Shown piece after piece: positions 33,001 to 40,065 of a DNA stretch of 64,000 nt. The position numbers were made by a program, and so were the translations under genes. This DNA comes from Pseudomonas folii. GTDB taxonomy: Bacteria > Pseudomonadota > Gammaproteobacteria > Pseudomonadales > Pseudomonadaceae. The stretch covers positions 31,887-95,886 of the forward strand of contig NZ_JACONW010000002.1 of assembly GCF_014357575.1 (NCBI RefSeq), read 5' to 3'. Position 1 is the first letter of the stretch, and the number at the start of each line of letters is the position of its first letter. A model generated the notes under the pieces. That model made no database searches, was not told where the DNA came from, and saw only the letters and a program-made list of their open reading frames with translations.

Positions 33001-33662
33001 CGGAAGCCAAGGTAGCTGCAAGCGCTAACGAGGCTACAGCCAAAACCGTCACGCAACTGACTGCAACGGTCGGCGAGAACGTGGCTCAGGTCACCGATCT
33101 GCGGCAGGTCGTAACCAACAACCAGTCTGCGACTGCAACGGCACTCCAGCAGCTCAATACGGCAGTTGGCGATAACTCTGCCGCGATACAGCAAACCAGC
33201 CAGGCAGTCACAACCCTGGATGGTAAGGCTTCGACAATGTGGTCGGTGAAGATGCAGATCACTGCCAATGGACAATATGTCGCGGCGGGTATCGGGCTGG
33301 GAATCGAGAACACTGGGGCGGGTCTTCAAAGCCAGTTCCTTGTCTCGGCTGATCGATTTGCCATCGTGAATAGCATTGCGGGCGGGGCCGTCTCGGTTCC
33401 GTTCGCGGTTCAGAACGGTCAGGTCTTCATGAACTCCGCCTTCATCCAGGACGGCACGATTACCAACGCCAAGATCGGGAACTACATACAGTCGAATAAC
33501 TACGTTGCAGGCGTTTCTGGCTGGAAGTTGTTTTTTGATGGAACGTTCGAGATCAATTCTGCACTGGGCGGAGGCGGCAGACAGACCATCAACAGTTTCG
33601 GCGGCAAGGTCTTCGACCAGAACAGTGTGAAGCGATACCAGTGGGGGAACTTGGACGCATGA
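30096..33662 (+). CDS. Host specificity / tail tip protein J-like
   Basis: The 1188-residue protein starts MGAAEKIDIYGAKGGEDKPK and has the gpJ N-terminal and central domains (GIPTARDIYLDNTPLQDPQG; NDRFGLGRRI; YNPDTRTYTGIWDGTFK). Fibronectin III-like segments lie at about 630-820. A C-terminal coiled-coil and DUF1983-like tail follow (LVQQVETHTSEISELDG to the end). gpJ is the central tail fibre that binds the host receptor, so the C-terminus is the likely host-range determinant. Overlaps the next start. Confidence 0.94.
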   Translation: MGAAEKIDIYGAKGGEDKPKTPSEAPDSLRSVAIAKMLIAVGEGEFEGIPTARDIYLDNTPLQDPQGNMNFPNVNWEWRSGAVDQTYIQGIPSVENETTIGTELRSGIPWVRSITNTQLSAVRVRFAWPALQAVDANGNIKGYRIEYRIELATDGGAYQQVMSEAVDGKTTSTYERTRRIDLPKATSGWLMRITRLTVNQNNNKISDTMQIAGFTEVIDAKIRYPNTALLYIEFSAEQFRSIPAVTVGCKSRKWPVPSNYNPDTRTYTGIWDGTFKEAYTNNPSWVTRGITINDRFGLGRRIKSWMVDKWELYRISQYCDQLVPDGKGGMEPRFICDLNLQSKADAWSLLRDISSIYRGMTYWAQGQVFTVSDMPRATDFDFAYTRANVIDGKFTYSSASERTRYTRALISYDNPLNNYDTDVTAVTDPKLQRRYGDNPLEVSAIGCTRESEAQRRGKWALLTNSKDRAVVFRVGLDGRIPLPGYVIPIADELLAGRAVGGRISAVNGRVITLDRDTQAKTGDRLILNLPDGKCEGRTVQLVSGRQVTVTTAYSVQPERELVWALDADDLAIPLYRVVSVARPEAGVFEISAVQYDPSKFAHIDTGARLEERPISVIPITVVPAPASVTLAATSSIVQGLSVATMTISWPAVNGAVSYDVEWRKDSGNWIKLPRTGTTSVDVVGIYAGDYVARVRAVSAFDISSIWRNSMLTPLTGKQGLPPAVSYLTATPLLFGIYLKWAFPAGAEDTQRTEIWYGPTTSLEAATKLTDLSYPQSDFSMLGLRAGVTFFFWARLVDRIGNIGPWYPLGNGVMGQTSSEAAPILELIAGQISETELGQDLLDKIELIDGLQDQIDALDGLKAYVPTDTYVKGQMVVVDGRIYQAEQAVPVDTPPPNLTYWTDVGDMLETANGLVQQVETHTSEISELDGIVTAQASALQVLRASARDDDGEGELADALKGYSSTASIVTEAKVAASANEATAKTVTQLTATVGENVAQVTDLRQVVTNNQSATATALQQLNTAVGDNSAAIQQTSQAVTTLDGKASTMWSVKMQITANGQYVAAGIGLGIENTGAGLQSQFLVSADRFAIVNSIAGGAVSVPFAVQNGQVFMNSAFIQDGTITNAKIGNYIQSNNYVAGVSGWKLFFDGTFEINSALGGGGRQTINSFGGKVFDQNSVKRYQWGNLDA

Positions 33663-34027
33663 GCTATGGCGCGAGGGTATGGGACGAAAACGGCAATCTG
33701 GTAATGGATACCACCACGTTCACCTATCAGGTTCTTTGGCAGGGGGTGCTTGATTTCAGCCAGTCTGGAGGATCATCGCCAACAATCATCACGCTGAGCA
33801 TCCCGGGCTTCAACCCGGATAACTGCGTGTTCATGATCATACCTACCCGATCACAGGATGTTCAGTTCGCGGAGGGAGACGCGACGGGCAATACGAAGTC
33901 CTATCCGTACGTGACCACTTCGCTTAATCAGGTAGTGGTCAGGTCGGCCAACCCATCATCAACGCTGGGCAATACCAATCAGACACGTGTCGTGGCCAAA
34001 GGGTATGCCGTGAGGTTTAGATCATGA
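33659..34027 (+). CDS. Small tail-tip protein, MSYG family (DUF6453-like)
   Basis: The 122-residue protein begins MSYGARVWDENGNLVMDTTT and has a beta-rich sequence. The next gene starts with the same MSYG motif, so the two look like tandem paralogues. They lie directly after the J-like gene, overlapping it by four bases, where related phages encode small receptor-related or tail-tip accessory proteins. Function is not known. Confidence 0.7.
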   Translation: MSYGARVWDENGNLVMDTTTFTYQVLWQGVLDFSQSGGSSPTIITLSIPGFNPDNCVFMIIPTRSQDVQFAEGDATGNTKSYPYVTTSLNQVVVRSANPSSTLGNTNQTRVVAKGYAVRFRS

Positions 34028-34689
34028 GCTATGGCGTCATCTGTATTAACGAAAGCTCATATGTGCAAATCGATTCGGAGATGCCGCGCCTTTGCGTTCT
34101 AACAAAGGGCACTTACTCTGGAACAACGGACGCGACCGGAACCTTTGCTCGGCCTGTTACCAGTATTGATCCGCCCATTGTATTCATTCGCCCGAGTCAG
34201 GGTGGACAAATACAGATCCCCATCTCCGTTTGGTTTAATGGCGGGCCGGGGAATTGGACGGGCTTCACGATGAAGGCCTCAAACATATATTCCACATTGA
34301 GTGGTGAATACTTCGTCGCCGCTTGGGCCTCGATGGGCACCTCTGCATACGGAATGCGTATATGGGGGCCAGATGGGGCGCTGGTATACGACAGTGGTGC
34401 GCCTGCTGTTGTAGTAACTTTCGCGGCAGGTAATTGGAATTATGTTGGATCAGAGCAACTTACGCTTGGCAGGCGTTATATCTGGTCGATCAGCAAGGCT
34501 TTGGGTGTAGGTGAGTACATATCGATCAACTCATTCGCAATGCATTGTCACGCACCATCTAACGCCGGTGGCGGCTGCGGTATTGGAGTGGACTATGCCA
34601 ACTCCAGAATAATGCTCTATAGCCTCGGCAGCACCGCGTGGACTGACCAAGGCCATCGCCCATTCCTTTGCGCCAAGCTGGTCGCATAA
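34024..34689 (+). CDS. Tail-tip accessory protein, MSYG family, longer paralogue
   Basis: The 221-residue beta-rich protein starts MSYGVICINESSYVQIDSEM and contains FAGNW and GMRIWGPDGALVYDS-type segments that echo the preceding gene's opening (RVWDENGNLVMD). Its start overlaps the preceding stop. It may have arisen by duplication plus addition of a variable domain. Local GC falls here, which suggests recent exchange. Role probably linked to adsorption; inferred. Confidence 0.68.
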   Translation: MSYGVICINESSYVQIDSEMPRLCVLTKGTYSGTTDATGTFARPVTSIDPPIVFIRPSQGGQIQIPISVWFNGGPGNWTGFTMKASNIYSTLSGEYFVAAWASMGTSAYGMRIWGPDGALVYDSGAPAVVVTFAAGNWNYVGSEQLTLGRRYIWSISKALGVGEYISINSFAMHCHAPSNAGGGCGIGVDYANSRIMLYSLGSTAWTDQGHRPFLCAKLVA

Positions 34690-34720
34690 AGAATTCACCC
34701 TCCAACAAAGAGAGACTGCC

Positions 34721-35665
34721 ATGCCCTGGTACAAAGCCGGGACGGTTTCCGTCGCCCAGAATTCGAACACAGTAACAGGCACCAACACCTCATTCATCGC
34801 TAACAGCCGGGTAGGTGACGCATTTCGTGGTCCCGATGGTGCATGGTATGAAGTAACCAACATTGCCAGCGACACGGCGATGTCTATCTCTCCCAACTAC
34901 CAAGGGGTCACCAACGCCGCCGGTGGTTATGCGCTTGCGCCGTTACAGGGCTACGTTAAGGAATCTGCTGACGCTCTGCGCTCTCTGGTCAACCAGTTCG
35001 GTGCCAAACTGGCAGCGCTTGGCACGACGGGCAACTTCGACATTTTGCCAGTCAACAAAGGCGGGACTGGGGCCTCAGATGGGCCCAATGCACTCTCAAG
35101 TCTCGGAGCACAGGCGAAGTCAAACAGCTTGTCGGCTTTGAGCTTTGCGGGATTTGCTGCCGATCAACTTCCCTATTTCACCAGTAACAGCACAGCAGGC
35201 ATGGCCACGTTTACAGCATTTGGCCGATCTCTTGTGGACGATGCGACACCGGCAGCAGCAAGGTCAACGCTACAGCTCGGGGCAGCTGCGCTCGCCGCTG
35301 TCGTTGGCGCTGTCGGCCAGTCGGGAGGTGTTCCAACAGGAGCCATTATGGAATACGGCTCCAACGCTAACGGGAGTTATTTGAGGCTTGCTGACGGCAC
35401 TCAAATCTGCTGGACCAGAAACTATACATTTGGTCCGGCCCCGGCGAACGCCAACCCAATTTCTCCGTGGACGCCCCCCCAGCCCTTCGCCGCAAACGTT
35501 TCTGCCGTATTCCCCATGTTGCAGTTTCCTCAGTCTAACGATGCTGCCGTCGTTCAGCGTTTAAGTGGATACCAAAACGGCGGGGCGAATATTTCAATAC
35601 AAGGTAACTTCAATATTTCGCAGGCTTACACGCTTGCCATTTTTGCAATCGGACGGTGGTACTGA
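34721..35665 (+). CDS. Tail fibre protein
   Basis: The 314-residue protein starts MPWYKAGTVSVAQNSNTVTG, the usual opening of siphovirus side-fibre proteins. It has a PVNKGGTGASDGPNALSSLG repeat-type segment and the C-terminal VPTGAIMEYGSNANGSYLRL plus DGTQICW phage tail fibre C-domain. It probably binds the host surface. It overlaps the following gene by one base. A fibre assembly protein lies two genes on. Confidence 0.85.
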   Translation: MPWYKAGTVSVAQNSNTVTGTNTSFIANSRVGDAFRGPDGAWYEVTNIASDTAMSISPNYQGVTNAAGGYALAPLQGYVKESADALRSLVNQFGAKLAALGTTGNFDILPVNKGGTGASDGPNALSSLGAQAKSNSLSALSFAGFAADQLPYFTSNSTAGMATFTAFGRSLVDDATPAAARSTLQLGAAALAAVVGAVGQSGGVPTGAIMEYGSNANGSYLRLADGTQICWTRNYTFGPAPANANPISPWTPPQPFAANVSAVFPMLQFPQSNDAAVVQRLSGYQNGGANISIQGNFNISQAYTLAIFAIGRWY

Positions 35666-36030
35666 TGCGAATTAAACTTTCCCCGCAGCGTCGAGATGAC
35701 ACTCTTATTGTAATTAAGCGAGACCTGGTATTGGAGATAAACGGCGAGGTGTTCGATTTTTCGCCGATGCAAGAAGGGTCAACTCTGCCATGCGCCGCGA
35801 TAAACTCAGAGTGGTTTGCGGGCGATGTGGAAATGAATGGTGGTGAGCTAGTTGTTACCCTCATCCTGCCAAACCCTTTCAATTACAGCCAAGCCCAGGC
35901 TTTTCCGATTGATCTGGTAAACGTGCCGGACGGTTTGGTGATATTTCCCGGCCCCCTGAGTCCTGAAGAAACTGCTCTCAAGTTTCCTCCCCAATCGTCG
36001 GTGTCTGAAGAATCACCGGAGGAATTATGA
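35665..36030 (+). CDS. Hypothetical fibre-associated protein (121 aa)
   Basis: ATG 35665 overlaps the fibre stop (TGATG). The product (MRIKLSPQRRDDTLIVIKRD...) is beta-rich, with a Pro/Glu-rich tail (PPQSSVSEESPEEL). It occurs between fibre and fibre assembly genes and is likely part of the same module. No known domain is recognised. Confidence 0.65.
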   Translation: MRIKLSPQRRDDTLIVIKRDLVLEINGEVFDFSPMQEGSTLPCAAINSEWFAGDVEMNGGELVVTLILPNPFNYSQAQAFPIDLVNVPDGLVIFPGPLSPEETALKFPPQSSVSEESPEEL

Positions 36031-36308
36031 CCGGCAACATAGATTGGTCCAAGTTAATCACGAAAGAAATGAAAGCCACTCAGGCCACTATGGTAATTAT
36101 CGCTGGGATTACTGCTGAGCAATCCCGGTTAAAAGCAGTCGCCGATCGGGTGATCCAGCCTTTGCAGGATGATCACGACACGGGCGACGCAACTGAGGAA
36201 GACGAGGCGCTGCTGATTGCATGGAAGCGCTACCGTTCGGCGCTGGCTAAAGTGCAACTGCCGTCCGATTACCCCGCTGCCGTCGCGTGGCCAGTGACCC
36301 CGACTTAA
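36027..36308 (+). CDS. Tail fibre assembly-like protein
   Basis: The 93-residue protein ends with LLIAWKRYRSALAKVQLPSDYPAAVAWPVTP, resembling the conserved end of the Caudo_TAP tail fibre assembly family (WKRYRVALNRVD...WP.P). The usual N-terminal part is missing, so this is a short version. It probably chaperones the fibre encoded at 34721. A terminator follows. Confidence 0.75.
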   Translation: MTGNIDWSKLITKEMKATQATMVIIAGITAEQSRLKAVADRVIQPLQDDHDTGDATEEDEALLIAWKRYRSALAKVQLPSDYPAAVAWPVTPT

Positions 36309-36330
36309 GTAATCCCCGGCTTTACCGCAC

Positions 36331-36355
36331 CCCGCCATCGAGCGGGTATTTTTTT
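36331..36355 (+). terminator. Terminator-like hairpin before the endolysin gene
   Basis: CCCGC and GCGGG enclose 6 bases and are followed by TATTTTTTT, then GCCTGGAGAAA, the ribosome site of the endolysin gene. Same module type as at 29410 and 30058. Confidence 0.75.
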
Positions 36356-36369
36356 GCCTGGAGAAAAGC

Positions 36370-36807
36370 ATGACCTTATCCGATAAAGACCGCGACATCC
36401 TCGCACGCACCCTGTGGGGCGAGGCTCGCGGAGAAGGTTTGGCAGGGCAGATCGCCGTGGCCTGGTCAATCCGTAACCGTGTAGAAATGGATTTGCACAA
36501 CGACGGTAAACCGGACTGGTGGGGCGAGGGGTATTCCGGTGTGTGCCTGAAGCCGTGGCAGTTCAGCTGCTGGAACAAGAATGACCCGAACTTTCCATAT
36601 CTTAGCGGCGCAAAAGTGATCCCAGCCGCCCAATTGATGCAGGCATTCAAAGCTGCTGATCTGGTGATGTCTGCTGCTGAGCCTGACCCAACTGGCGGCG
36701 CGACTCACTACTACGCAACCACGATGCCCAAGGCTCCGGCCTGGGCGGCGAAGGCCAAGCAGACGCTGAAGCTGGGTCATCACGTCTTCTTCAAGGATGT
36801 GCCATGA
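36370..36807 (+). CDS. Endolysin, SleB-type cell wall hydrolase
   Basis: The 145-residue protein starts MTLSDKDRDILARTLWGEAR and contains GQIAVAWSIRNRVE, KPWQFSCWN and GGATHYYATTMPKAPAW, the pattern of the Hydrolase_2/SleB family. Glu18 in WGEARGE is the likely catalytic acid. No signal peptide is seen, so it needs the holin at 11326 for release. Unusually, holin and endolysin are 24 kb apart. The Rz gene overlaps its end. Confidence 0.9.
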   Translation: MTLSDKDRDILARTLWGEARGEGLAGQIAVAWSIRNRVEMDLHNDGKPDWWGEGYSGVCLKPWQFSCWNKNDPNFPYLSGAKVIPAAQLMQAFKAADLVMSAAEPDPTGGATHYYATTMPKAPAWAAKAKQTLKLGHHVFFKDVP

Positions 36808-37307
36808 CAGCATTCCTCAAGCTGGTGCCAGTTTGGGTATTGGTGGTCGTTGCGCTCATGGTTGCTCTGGCTGGCGGCTTGATCTACCAGACATTGGCGC
36901 TCAGTGACGTACGCACCGAATACGCCACGTACAAGTCCGGTATCGCCGAAGCCGCAGCCAAGGCGGAGGAATCTGCCAGGGCCACCGAGCAGCAACGCCA
37001 AAAAGCCATTGAGAAGGTCCGCGACGATGCCTACGCCCAGAAACAGATTGATGATGCTCTTGCTGCTCGCCAGCGCGCTGACAATGACAGCCTGCGCAAA
37101 CAAACCGATAAGCTGCTTGCCGACCGCGCCGCCCTCAATTCCCGCCTTGCCGCAAGAGGCAAGACAATCGGAGATCTTACCGATCTGCTCGCCCAGTTGC
37201 GATCAGAAGCTGATGGAGCTGCGGGCGAACTGGCGTCAGCGCTTACAGGAAGTCGTCGGGCCGGATTCGCCTGTGAGCGAGCCTATCAATCCCTGATCGA
37301 CAAGTAG
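36804..37307 (+). CDS. Rz-like inner-membrane spanin
   Basis: The 167-residue protein has a single N-terminal membrane anchor (residues 8-27, VWVLVVVALMVALAGGLIYQ) and a long periplasmic coiled coil rich in Ala, Glu and Lys. This is the i-spanin layout. It should pair with the embedded Rz1 lipoprotein to fuse inner and outer membranes at lysis. Start overlaps the endolysin stop. Confidence 0.87.
   Translation: MTAFLKLVPVWVLVVVALMVALAGGLIYQTLALSDVRTEYATYKSGIAEAAAKAEESARATEQQRQKAIEKVRDDAYAQKQIDDALAARQRADNDSLRKQTDKLLADRAALNSRLAARGKTIGDLTDLLAQLRSEADGAAGELASALTGSRRAGFACERAYQSLIDK
37027..37296 (+). CDS. Rz1-like outer-membrane spanin lipoprotein, embedded in Rz
   Basis: In the +1 frame inside Rz, ATG 37027 opens an 89-residue protein: MPTPRNRLMMLLLLASALTM followed by TAC, a lipobox with Cys23. 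The mature part is Pro-rich (CLPTAPPSIPALP), as in Rz1 proteins. It ends 11 bases before the Rz stop. A longer frame upstream lacks a signal sequence, so the later ATG is chosen. Confidence 0.85.
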   Translation: MPTPRNRLMMLLLLASALTMTACANKPISCLPTAPPSIPALPQEARQSEILPICSPSCDQKLMELRANWRQRLQEVVGPDSPVSEPINP

Positions 37308-37363
37308 TCACCCGTCGCAAACTCATCTATCCAGTATTGACCCTGCATCACCTCGACGATTAA

Positions 37364-37379
37364 CTGTACGCACATACAG
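37364..37379. promoter_or_regulatory. LexA (SOS) box
   Basis: CTGTACGCACATACAG fits CTGT-N8-ACAG, the consensus for LexA in gamma-proteobacteria. It ends 15 bases before the ATG at 37395, so LexA should block the transcript of the two following genes until DNA damage. Confidence 0.8.
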
Positions 37380-37394
37380 TATTCGGTCAGAGAT

Positions 37395-37691
37395 ATGCGC
37401 TACCTAATCGTCAGGCGTCGTCACCTCGGCGTGGCCATCGACAAAACCCAGCTTCGGAAGATTCAGCCGGTCCTTGGCGACATCCATATATCCGAGATGC
37501 CGAACGAAACGCTTGGCCGAACCACTATCAGTGCCTGGCTATTCAGCAGCGCGCCAAATGCGCCGGATATCCTGCCGCGGCTACTCGACGTGCAGGTCAC
37601 GGGCATGTCCCACAACGGCATGAACCTGACCGGCGTCGAGCAGATCGGCGATGCGTTCTACGCGCAGTCGTGGTGGTGCAGGATTGAGTAG
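37395..37691 (+). CDS. SOS-controlled hypothetical protein (98 aa)
   Basis: The protein starts MRYLIVRRRHLGVAIDKTQL and contains ETLGRTTISAWLFSSAPNAP. No family is recognised. It follows a LexA box by 15 bases and overlaps the next gene, forming a two-gene SOS unit at the prophage's right end. Independent control would let it act on host DNA damage regardless of prophage induction. Whether it is a phage or host-derived cargo gene is unknown. Confidence 0.65.
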   Translation: MRYLIVRRRHLGVAIDKTQLRKIQPVLGDIHISEMPNETLGRTTISAWLFSSAPNAPDILPRLLDVQVTGMSHNGMNLTGVEQIGDAFYAQSWWCRIE

Positions 37692-37950
37692 CCATATAAA
37701 GGAAGGGGCACTTGCTGAGTGGGAGAAGGGCATCAAGGATCAGATGTCGTTTCTCGCGGATCCTGACCAGCACCGGAAGAAGATGCTCGGGCTTGCGCAT
37801 GAGGCGCTACGGGTGAGGGCGATCGACAGCGATCAGCTGTCCGACATGCTCGAACTGCTGGATGCTGCCAGGGTGTGGGCTGAGGTTGAACTGAGTGAGG
37901 CGGAAAGGATTGGGTTGTTCGTCGGCAGGACGCCGGAGGAGGGTGCGTGA
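37684..37950 (+). CDS. SOS-controlled hypothetical protein, second gene (88 aa)
   Basis: A TTG start at 37684 overlaps the upstream stop and follows GCAGGA; an ATG at 37651 in the same frame is possible. The product is helical and acidic (HIKEGALAEWEKGIKDQMSF... LSDMLELLDAARVWAEVEL). No family recognised. The overlap implies co-translation with the first SOS gene. Confidence 0.55.
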   Translation: MSSHIKEGALAEWEKGIKDQMSFLADPDQHRKKMLGLAHEALRVRAIDSDQLSDMLELLDAARVWAEVELSEAERIGLFVGRTPEEGA

Positions 37951-38053
37951 GTTTTGCGTGACTTTATGTGACCCTATGGTGATCTATGGCTATTCGATTG
38001 CAGCGAGCGCCAGTTAAATCAGCAGTAAGCACAGGAATCGCTAGGGTTCTGCG

Positions 38054-38101
38054 TGCATGGGGTGCAAGGGGTCGAGTGTTCGAATCACTCCGTCCCGACC
38101 A
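38054..38101 (+). other. attR: 3' fragment of tRNA-Pro(GGG)
   Basis: The 48 bases contain the anticodon loop ATGGGGT and its 3' stem, the variable loop, a T arm GAGTG-TTCGAAT-CACTC, and the acceptor end CGTCCCG-ACCA. The 5' half is absent. Upstream bases diverge from any tRNA-Pro. This is the copy left at the distal end when a phage integrates into a tRNA gene; the intact tRNA should lie at the other prophage end. Confidence 0.85.
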
Positions 38102-38113
38102 TTTATTCTGTAG

Positions 38114-38147
38114 ACGGCTCAAACACTTACGGTGTTTGAGCCGTTTT
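38114..38147 (+). terminator. Terminator of the displaced tRNA-Pro gene
   Basis: ACGGCTCAAACAC and GTGTTTGAGCCGT form a 13-bp perfect stem with a 5-base loop, followed by TTTTC. It lies just past the tRNA fragment and was presumably the original tRNA terminator. Confidence 0.9.
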
Positions 38148-38464
38148 CATTTCAAGACCCAGAATCAAAACATCAGTCCGAAATCTCCTTGATATCGAGG
38201 TCCGCGACCAGATGATATCGTTGTGATCCTTCTGGTAATTCCTCGTCATCCCCTCAGTTATGCCCCGCGATGTTCTACCCGTCTTTGCCCGCCCGCTAGT
38301 TCAAGTGGAGCGAAAGTGCGCCCACCTCATGAAAGCCAGGCTGCTCATTACTTTAGCAATCCATGAATGCGCCGCCCGCCAAGGCTGGATGTGACAGAGT
38401 GGCTATTTGGTTGTGGATGGGGTATTTGTTTCGCGCTGCAAGCCAACCGCCCATGGAGCGCAAA
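38148..38464. other. Non-coding stretch right of attR
   Basis: About 320 bases between the tRNA terminator and the next gene. I see no convincing gene, RNA or repeat. It may hold degraded sequence, common beside tRNA integration sites. Confidence 0.4.
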
Positions 38465-38638
38465 ATGCCCGAGCTGAGCTGGACAATCATCTTCCCAATC
38501 GGCATGGGGCTAGGCTTGGCGTGGCTCGTTGATGTTTGCTTCCCTACTCCTATGCCGAGAGAGATCGGCATATTCGCTGCTGGTATCGGAGGGGGGCTCG
38601 GTGCAATGTTGGAGTGGGTAGTTGTAGGGCATTTTTAA
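38465..38638 (+). CDS. Small membrane protein (57 aa)
   Basis: ATG 38465 follows GGAG by seven bases; earlier in-frame ATGs exist at 38453 and 38363 but lack ribosome sites. The protein starts MPELSWTIIFPIGMGLGLAW with two hydrophobic segments (about 6-22 and 31-52) and a Gly-rich second helix. No family recognised. Confidence 0.55.
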   Translation: MPELSWTIIFPIGMGLGLAWLVDVCFPTPMPREIGIFAAGIGGGLGAMLEWVVVGHF

Positions 38639-38725
38639 CGCGGCGACACGTCATCAGGTGGCTATCGTTGAAGTGGTATCACGAATACTGGCATGATCTC
38701 GGCACTAAAAAAGTGAGCACCGAAA

Positions 38726-39286
38726 TTGTCTGAGACCGTTCCAGAGTTCGCGCTTGACAGGATTAGATTGAGGCCTGTCCGGCCAAGTGATCTGCCAGCG
38801 GTCTACGTTGGCTTATCGGATCCGTTAGTCATCGCGCACTACGGAGTTTCGTACTCCAGCATTGAAGCGACTGAAGCGCAAATGCAATGGTTTGAGAAAA
38901 TCGTTGCCGAGCAAACGGGAGCCTGGTGGGCTATAGCAGACCTGAAAGACGACTCAATGATAGGTGCCTGCGGTTTTAATGATTGGAGCCAACACCATCG
39001 CCGTGTAGAGCTTGGCTATTGGCTCATGCCCACCTACTGGCGCCAAGGCCTATTGACCGACGCTCTGCCATCCGTTTTTCGTTATGCCTTTGAAGTTATG
39101 GGTGTTCATCGAATCCATGCTGATGTTGAACCGGCCAATGAAGCGAGTTGCGCCTTGCTTCGAAAGCTCGGATTTCACCACGACGGAACTCTTCGTGATG
39201 TCGAGCTTAAGGACGGCGAGTTCCTGAGCCTCCACCAATACAGTCTGCTGCGTACAGACCCGGTTGCCCGGATGTATCTTGATTAG
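38726..39286 (+). CDS. GNAT acetyltransferase, RimJ/RimL type
   Basis: The 186-residue protein has LRPVRPSDLPAVYVGLSDP near the start, GACGFNDWSQHHRRVELGYW, and WRQGLLTDALPSVFRYAF with the HADVEPANEASCALLRKLGF motif, as in RimJ/RimL and related N-acetyltransferases. It transfers acetyl from acetyl-CoA to an amino group; the substrate cannot be inferred. The start is TTG 38726 with a poor ribosome site. It lies near attR but is probably host sequence. Confidence 0.82.
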   Translation: MSETVPEFALDRIRLRPVRPSDLPAVYVGLSDPLVIAHYGVSYSSIEATEAQMQWFEKIVAEQTGAWWAIADLKDDSMIGACGFNDWSQHHRRVELGYWLMPTYWRQGLLTDALPSVFRYAFEVMGVHRIHADVEPANEASCALLRKLGFHHDGTLRDVELKDGEFLSLHQYSLLRTDPVARMYLD

Positions 39287-39374
39287 CTGCATTGGAATAA
39301 CTATTTTAGCAAGCCGTTTTAAAGCCAGTCGCGCTACAGGTCTAAGTTCAAGCCCACACCCAGAGGGCTCAGAC

Positions 39375-39590
39375 ATGATCGGCAAGCACGCAATTGAACT
39401 AAAGCAGATGCTGGTCGCTGTTTACGCAACAGCTGCGAGTATGGGTATCGATATAGACGAGCTGTCAGAGCAAGCGGCTGCTGACTTAGGTGAAGAGCAG
39501 GTGGGGTTGCTCGATCAGTTCAAGCCAAGTGCGGTGGACAAGAGTCGATACTGCTGCCACTTGGTGAAGGGGAATCTGGCTGAATTTTAG
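39375..39590 (+). CDS. Hypothetical protein (71 aa)
   Basis: ATG 39375 follows GAGGG. The product starts MIGKHAIELKQMLVAVYATA and is mildly acidic with helical character (SMGIDIDELSEQAAADLGEEQ). No family recognised. It stands alone between the acetyltransferase and a GC-rich hairpin. Confidence 0.5.
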   Translation: MIGKHAIELKQMLVAVYATAASMGIDIDELSEQAAADLGEEQVGLLDQFKPSAVDKSRYCCHLVKGNLAEF

Positions 39591-39598
39591 AAAGCGCG

Positions 39599-39633
39599 CC
39601 TGACTTCGGGCGGCCGCCCAGACCTTAGTCAGG
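39599..39633. terminator. GC-rich hairpin after hypothetical gene
   Basis: CCTGACT and AGTCAGG enclose an inner perfect palindrome GGGCGGCCGCCC (39608-39619). No T run follows. It may terminate the gene ending at 39590 or be another structured element. The rest of 39634-39782 shows no gene. Confidence 0.45.
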
Positions 39634-39782
39634 TATCCCTGCGCATGTCGGTTCGAGCTCCGCTCATGCCGGGCAAATTGAATGGTGGAACCTTCCACTT
39701 TTTGAGGGGAAGCTTTTCGGCCACTACTAGGAATGAAAGCCACACCCAATTACCATCCTGCTTTTGCTCAAAGGAGTGAGAG

Positions 39783-39962
39783 ATGTTCCCGAAGTACTTG
39801 CGCTGGCCATCTCTGGTTTGTGTCGTTGGAAACCTGTTCGTGATTCTGTTCACCGGCTTGCAGGTTTACAGCGGTACTGCGCCATCTTCTCAACTGATCA
39901 TGCCTATTGTGATGATCGTGATTTTTGGCTGGATGTTCACGCAGTCGACAAACACTAAATAG
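39783..39962 (+). CDS. Small two-helix membrane protein (59 aa)
   Basis: ATG 39783 has a strong AAAGGAG upstream. The protein starts MFPKYLRWPSLVCVVGNLFV and has two hydrophobic helices (about 9-26 and 37-52) ending with TQSTNTK. No family is recognised. The ribosome site and hydrophobic pattern support it as real. Confidence 0.6.
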   Translation: MFPKYLRWPSLVCVVGNLFVILFTGLQVYSGTAPSSQLIMPIVMIVIFGWMFTQSTNTK

Positions 39963-40065
39963 GGCTTTCGGTCTCGCCCTTGTCATCCTGATCCGGGTTG
40001 TGCAAGACGCACCTGAAGCCGTGATCTACTCTTGGTGAAACTACCGGGTCAGCAGAGGACGCACC

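Larger units (their letters stand above)
1..38101. mobile_element. Lambda/D3-like siphovirus prophage, right part, integrated at tRNA-Pro
   Basis: Genes follow temperate siphovirus order: leftward early genes, repressor/Cro switch, replication, nin-like block, late promoter, lysis, packaging, head, tail and tail tip. The right boundary is the tRNA-Pro(GGG) 3' fragment ending at 38101. No integrase is visible, so attL, the intact tRNA and the integrase should lie left of the window. All core structural genes appear intact, so the element could be inducible; that is inference. Confidence 0.95.

Noticed and set aside
37986..38192. Open frame across the prophage end.
   Set aside because: It runs through the tRNA-Pro fragment and the terminator, so it is a chance frame.
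39486..39749. Leftward frame overlapping the 71-residue hypothetical gene.
   Set aside because: It crosses the GC-rich hairpin at 39599-39633, lacks a ribosome site and matches no family.
39629..39853. Leftward 74-codon frame overlapping the small membrane protein gene.
   Set aside because: It has no ribosome site and crosses a strongly initiated rightward gene; kept out though not impossible.
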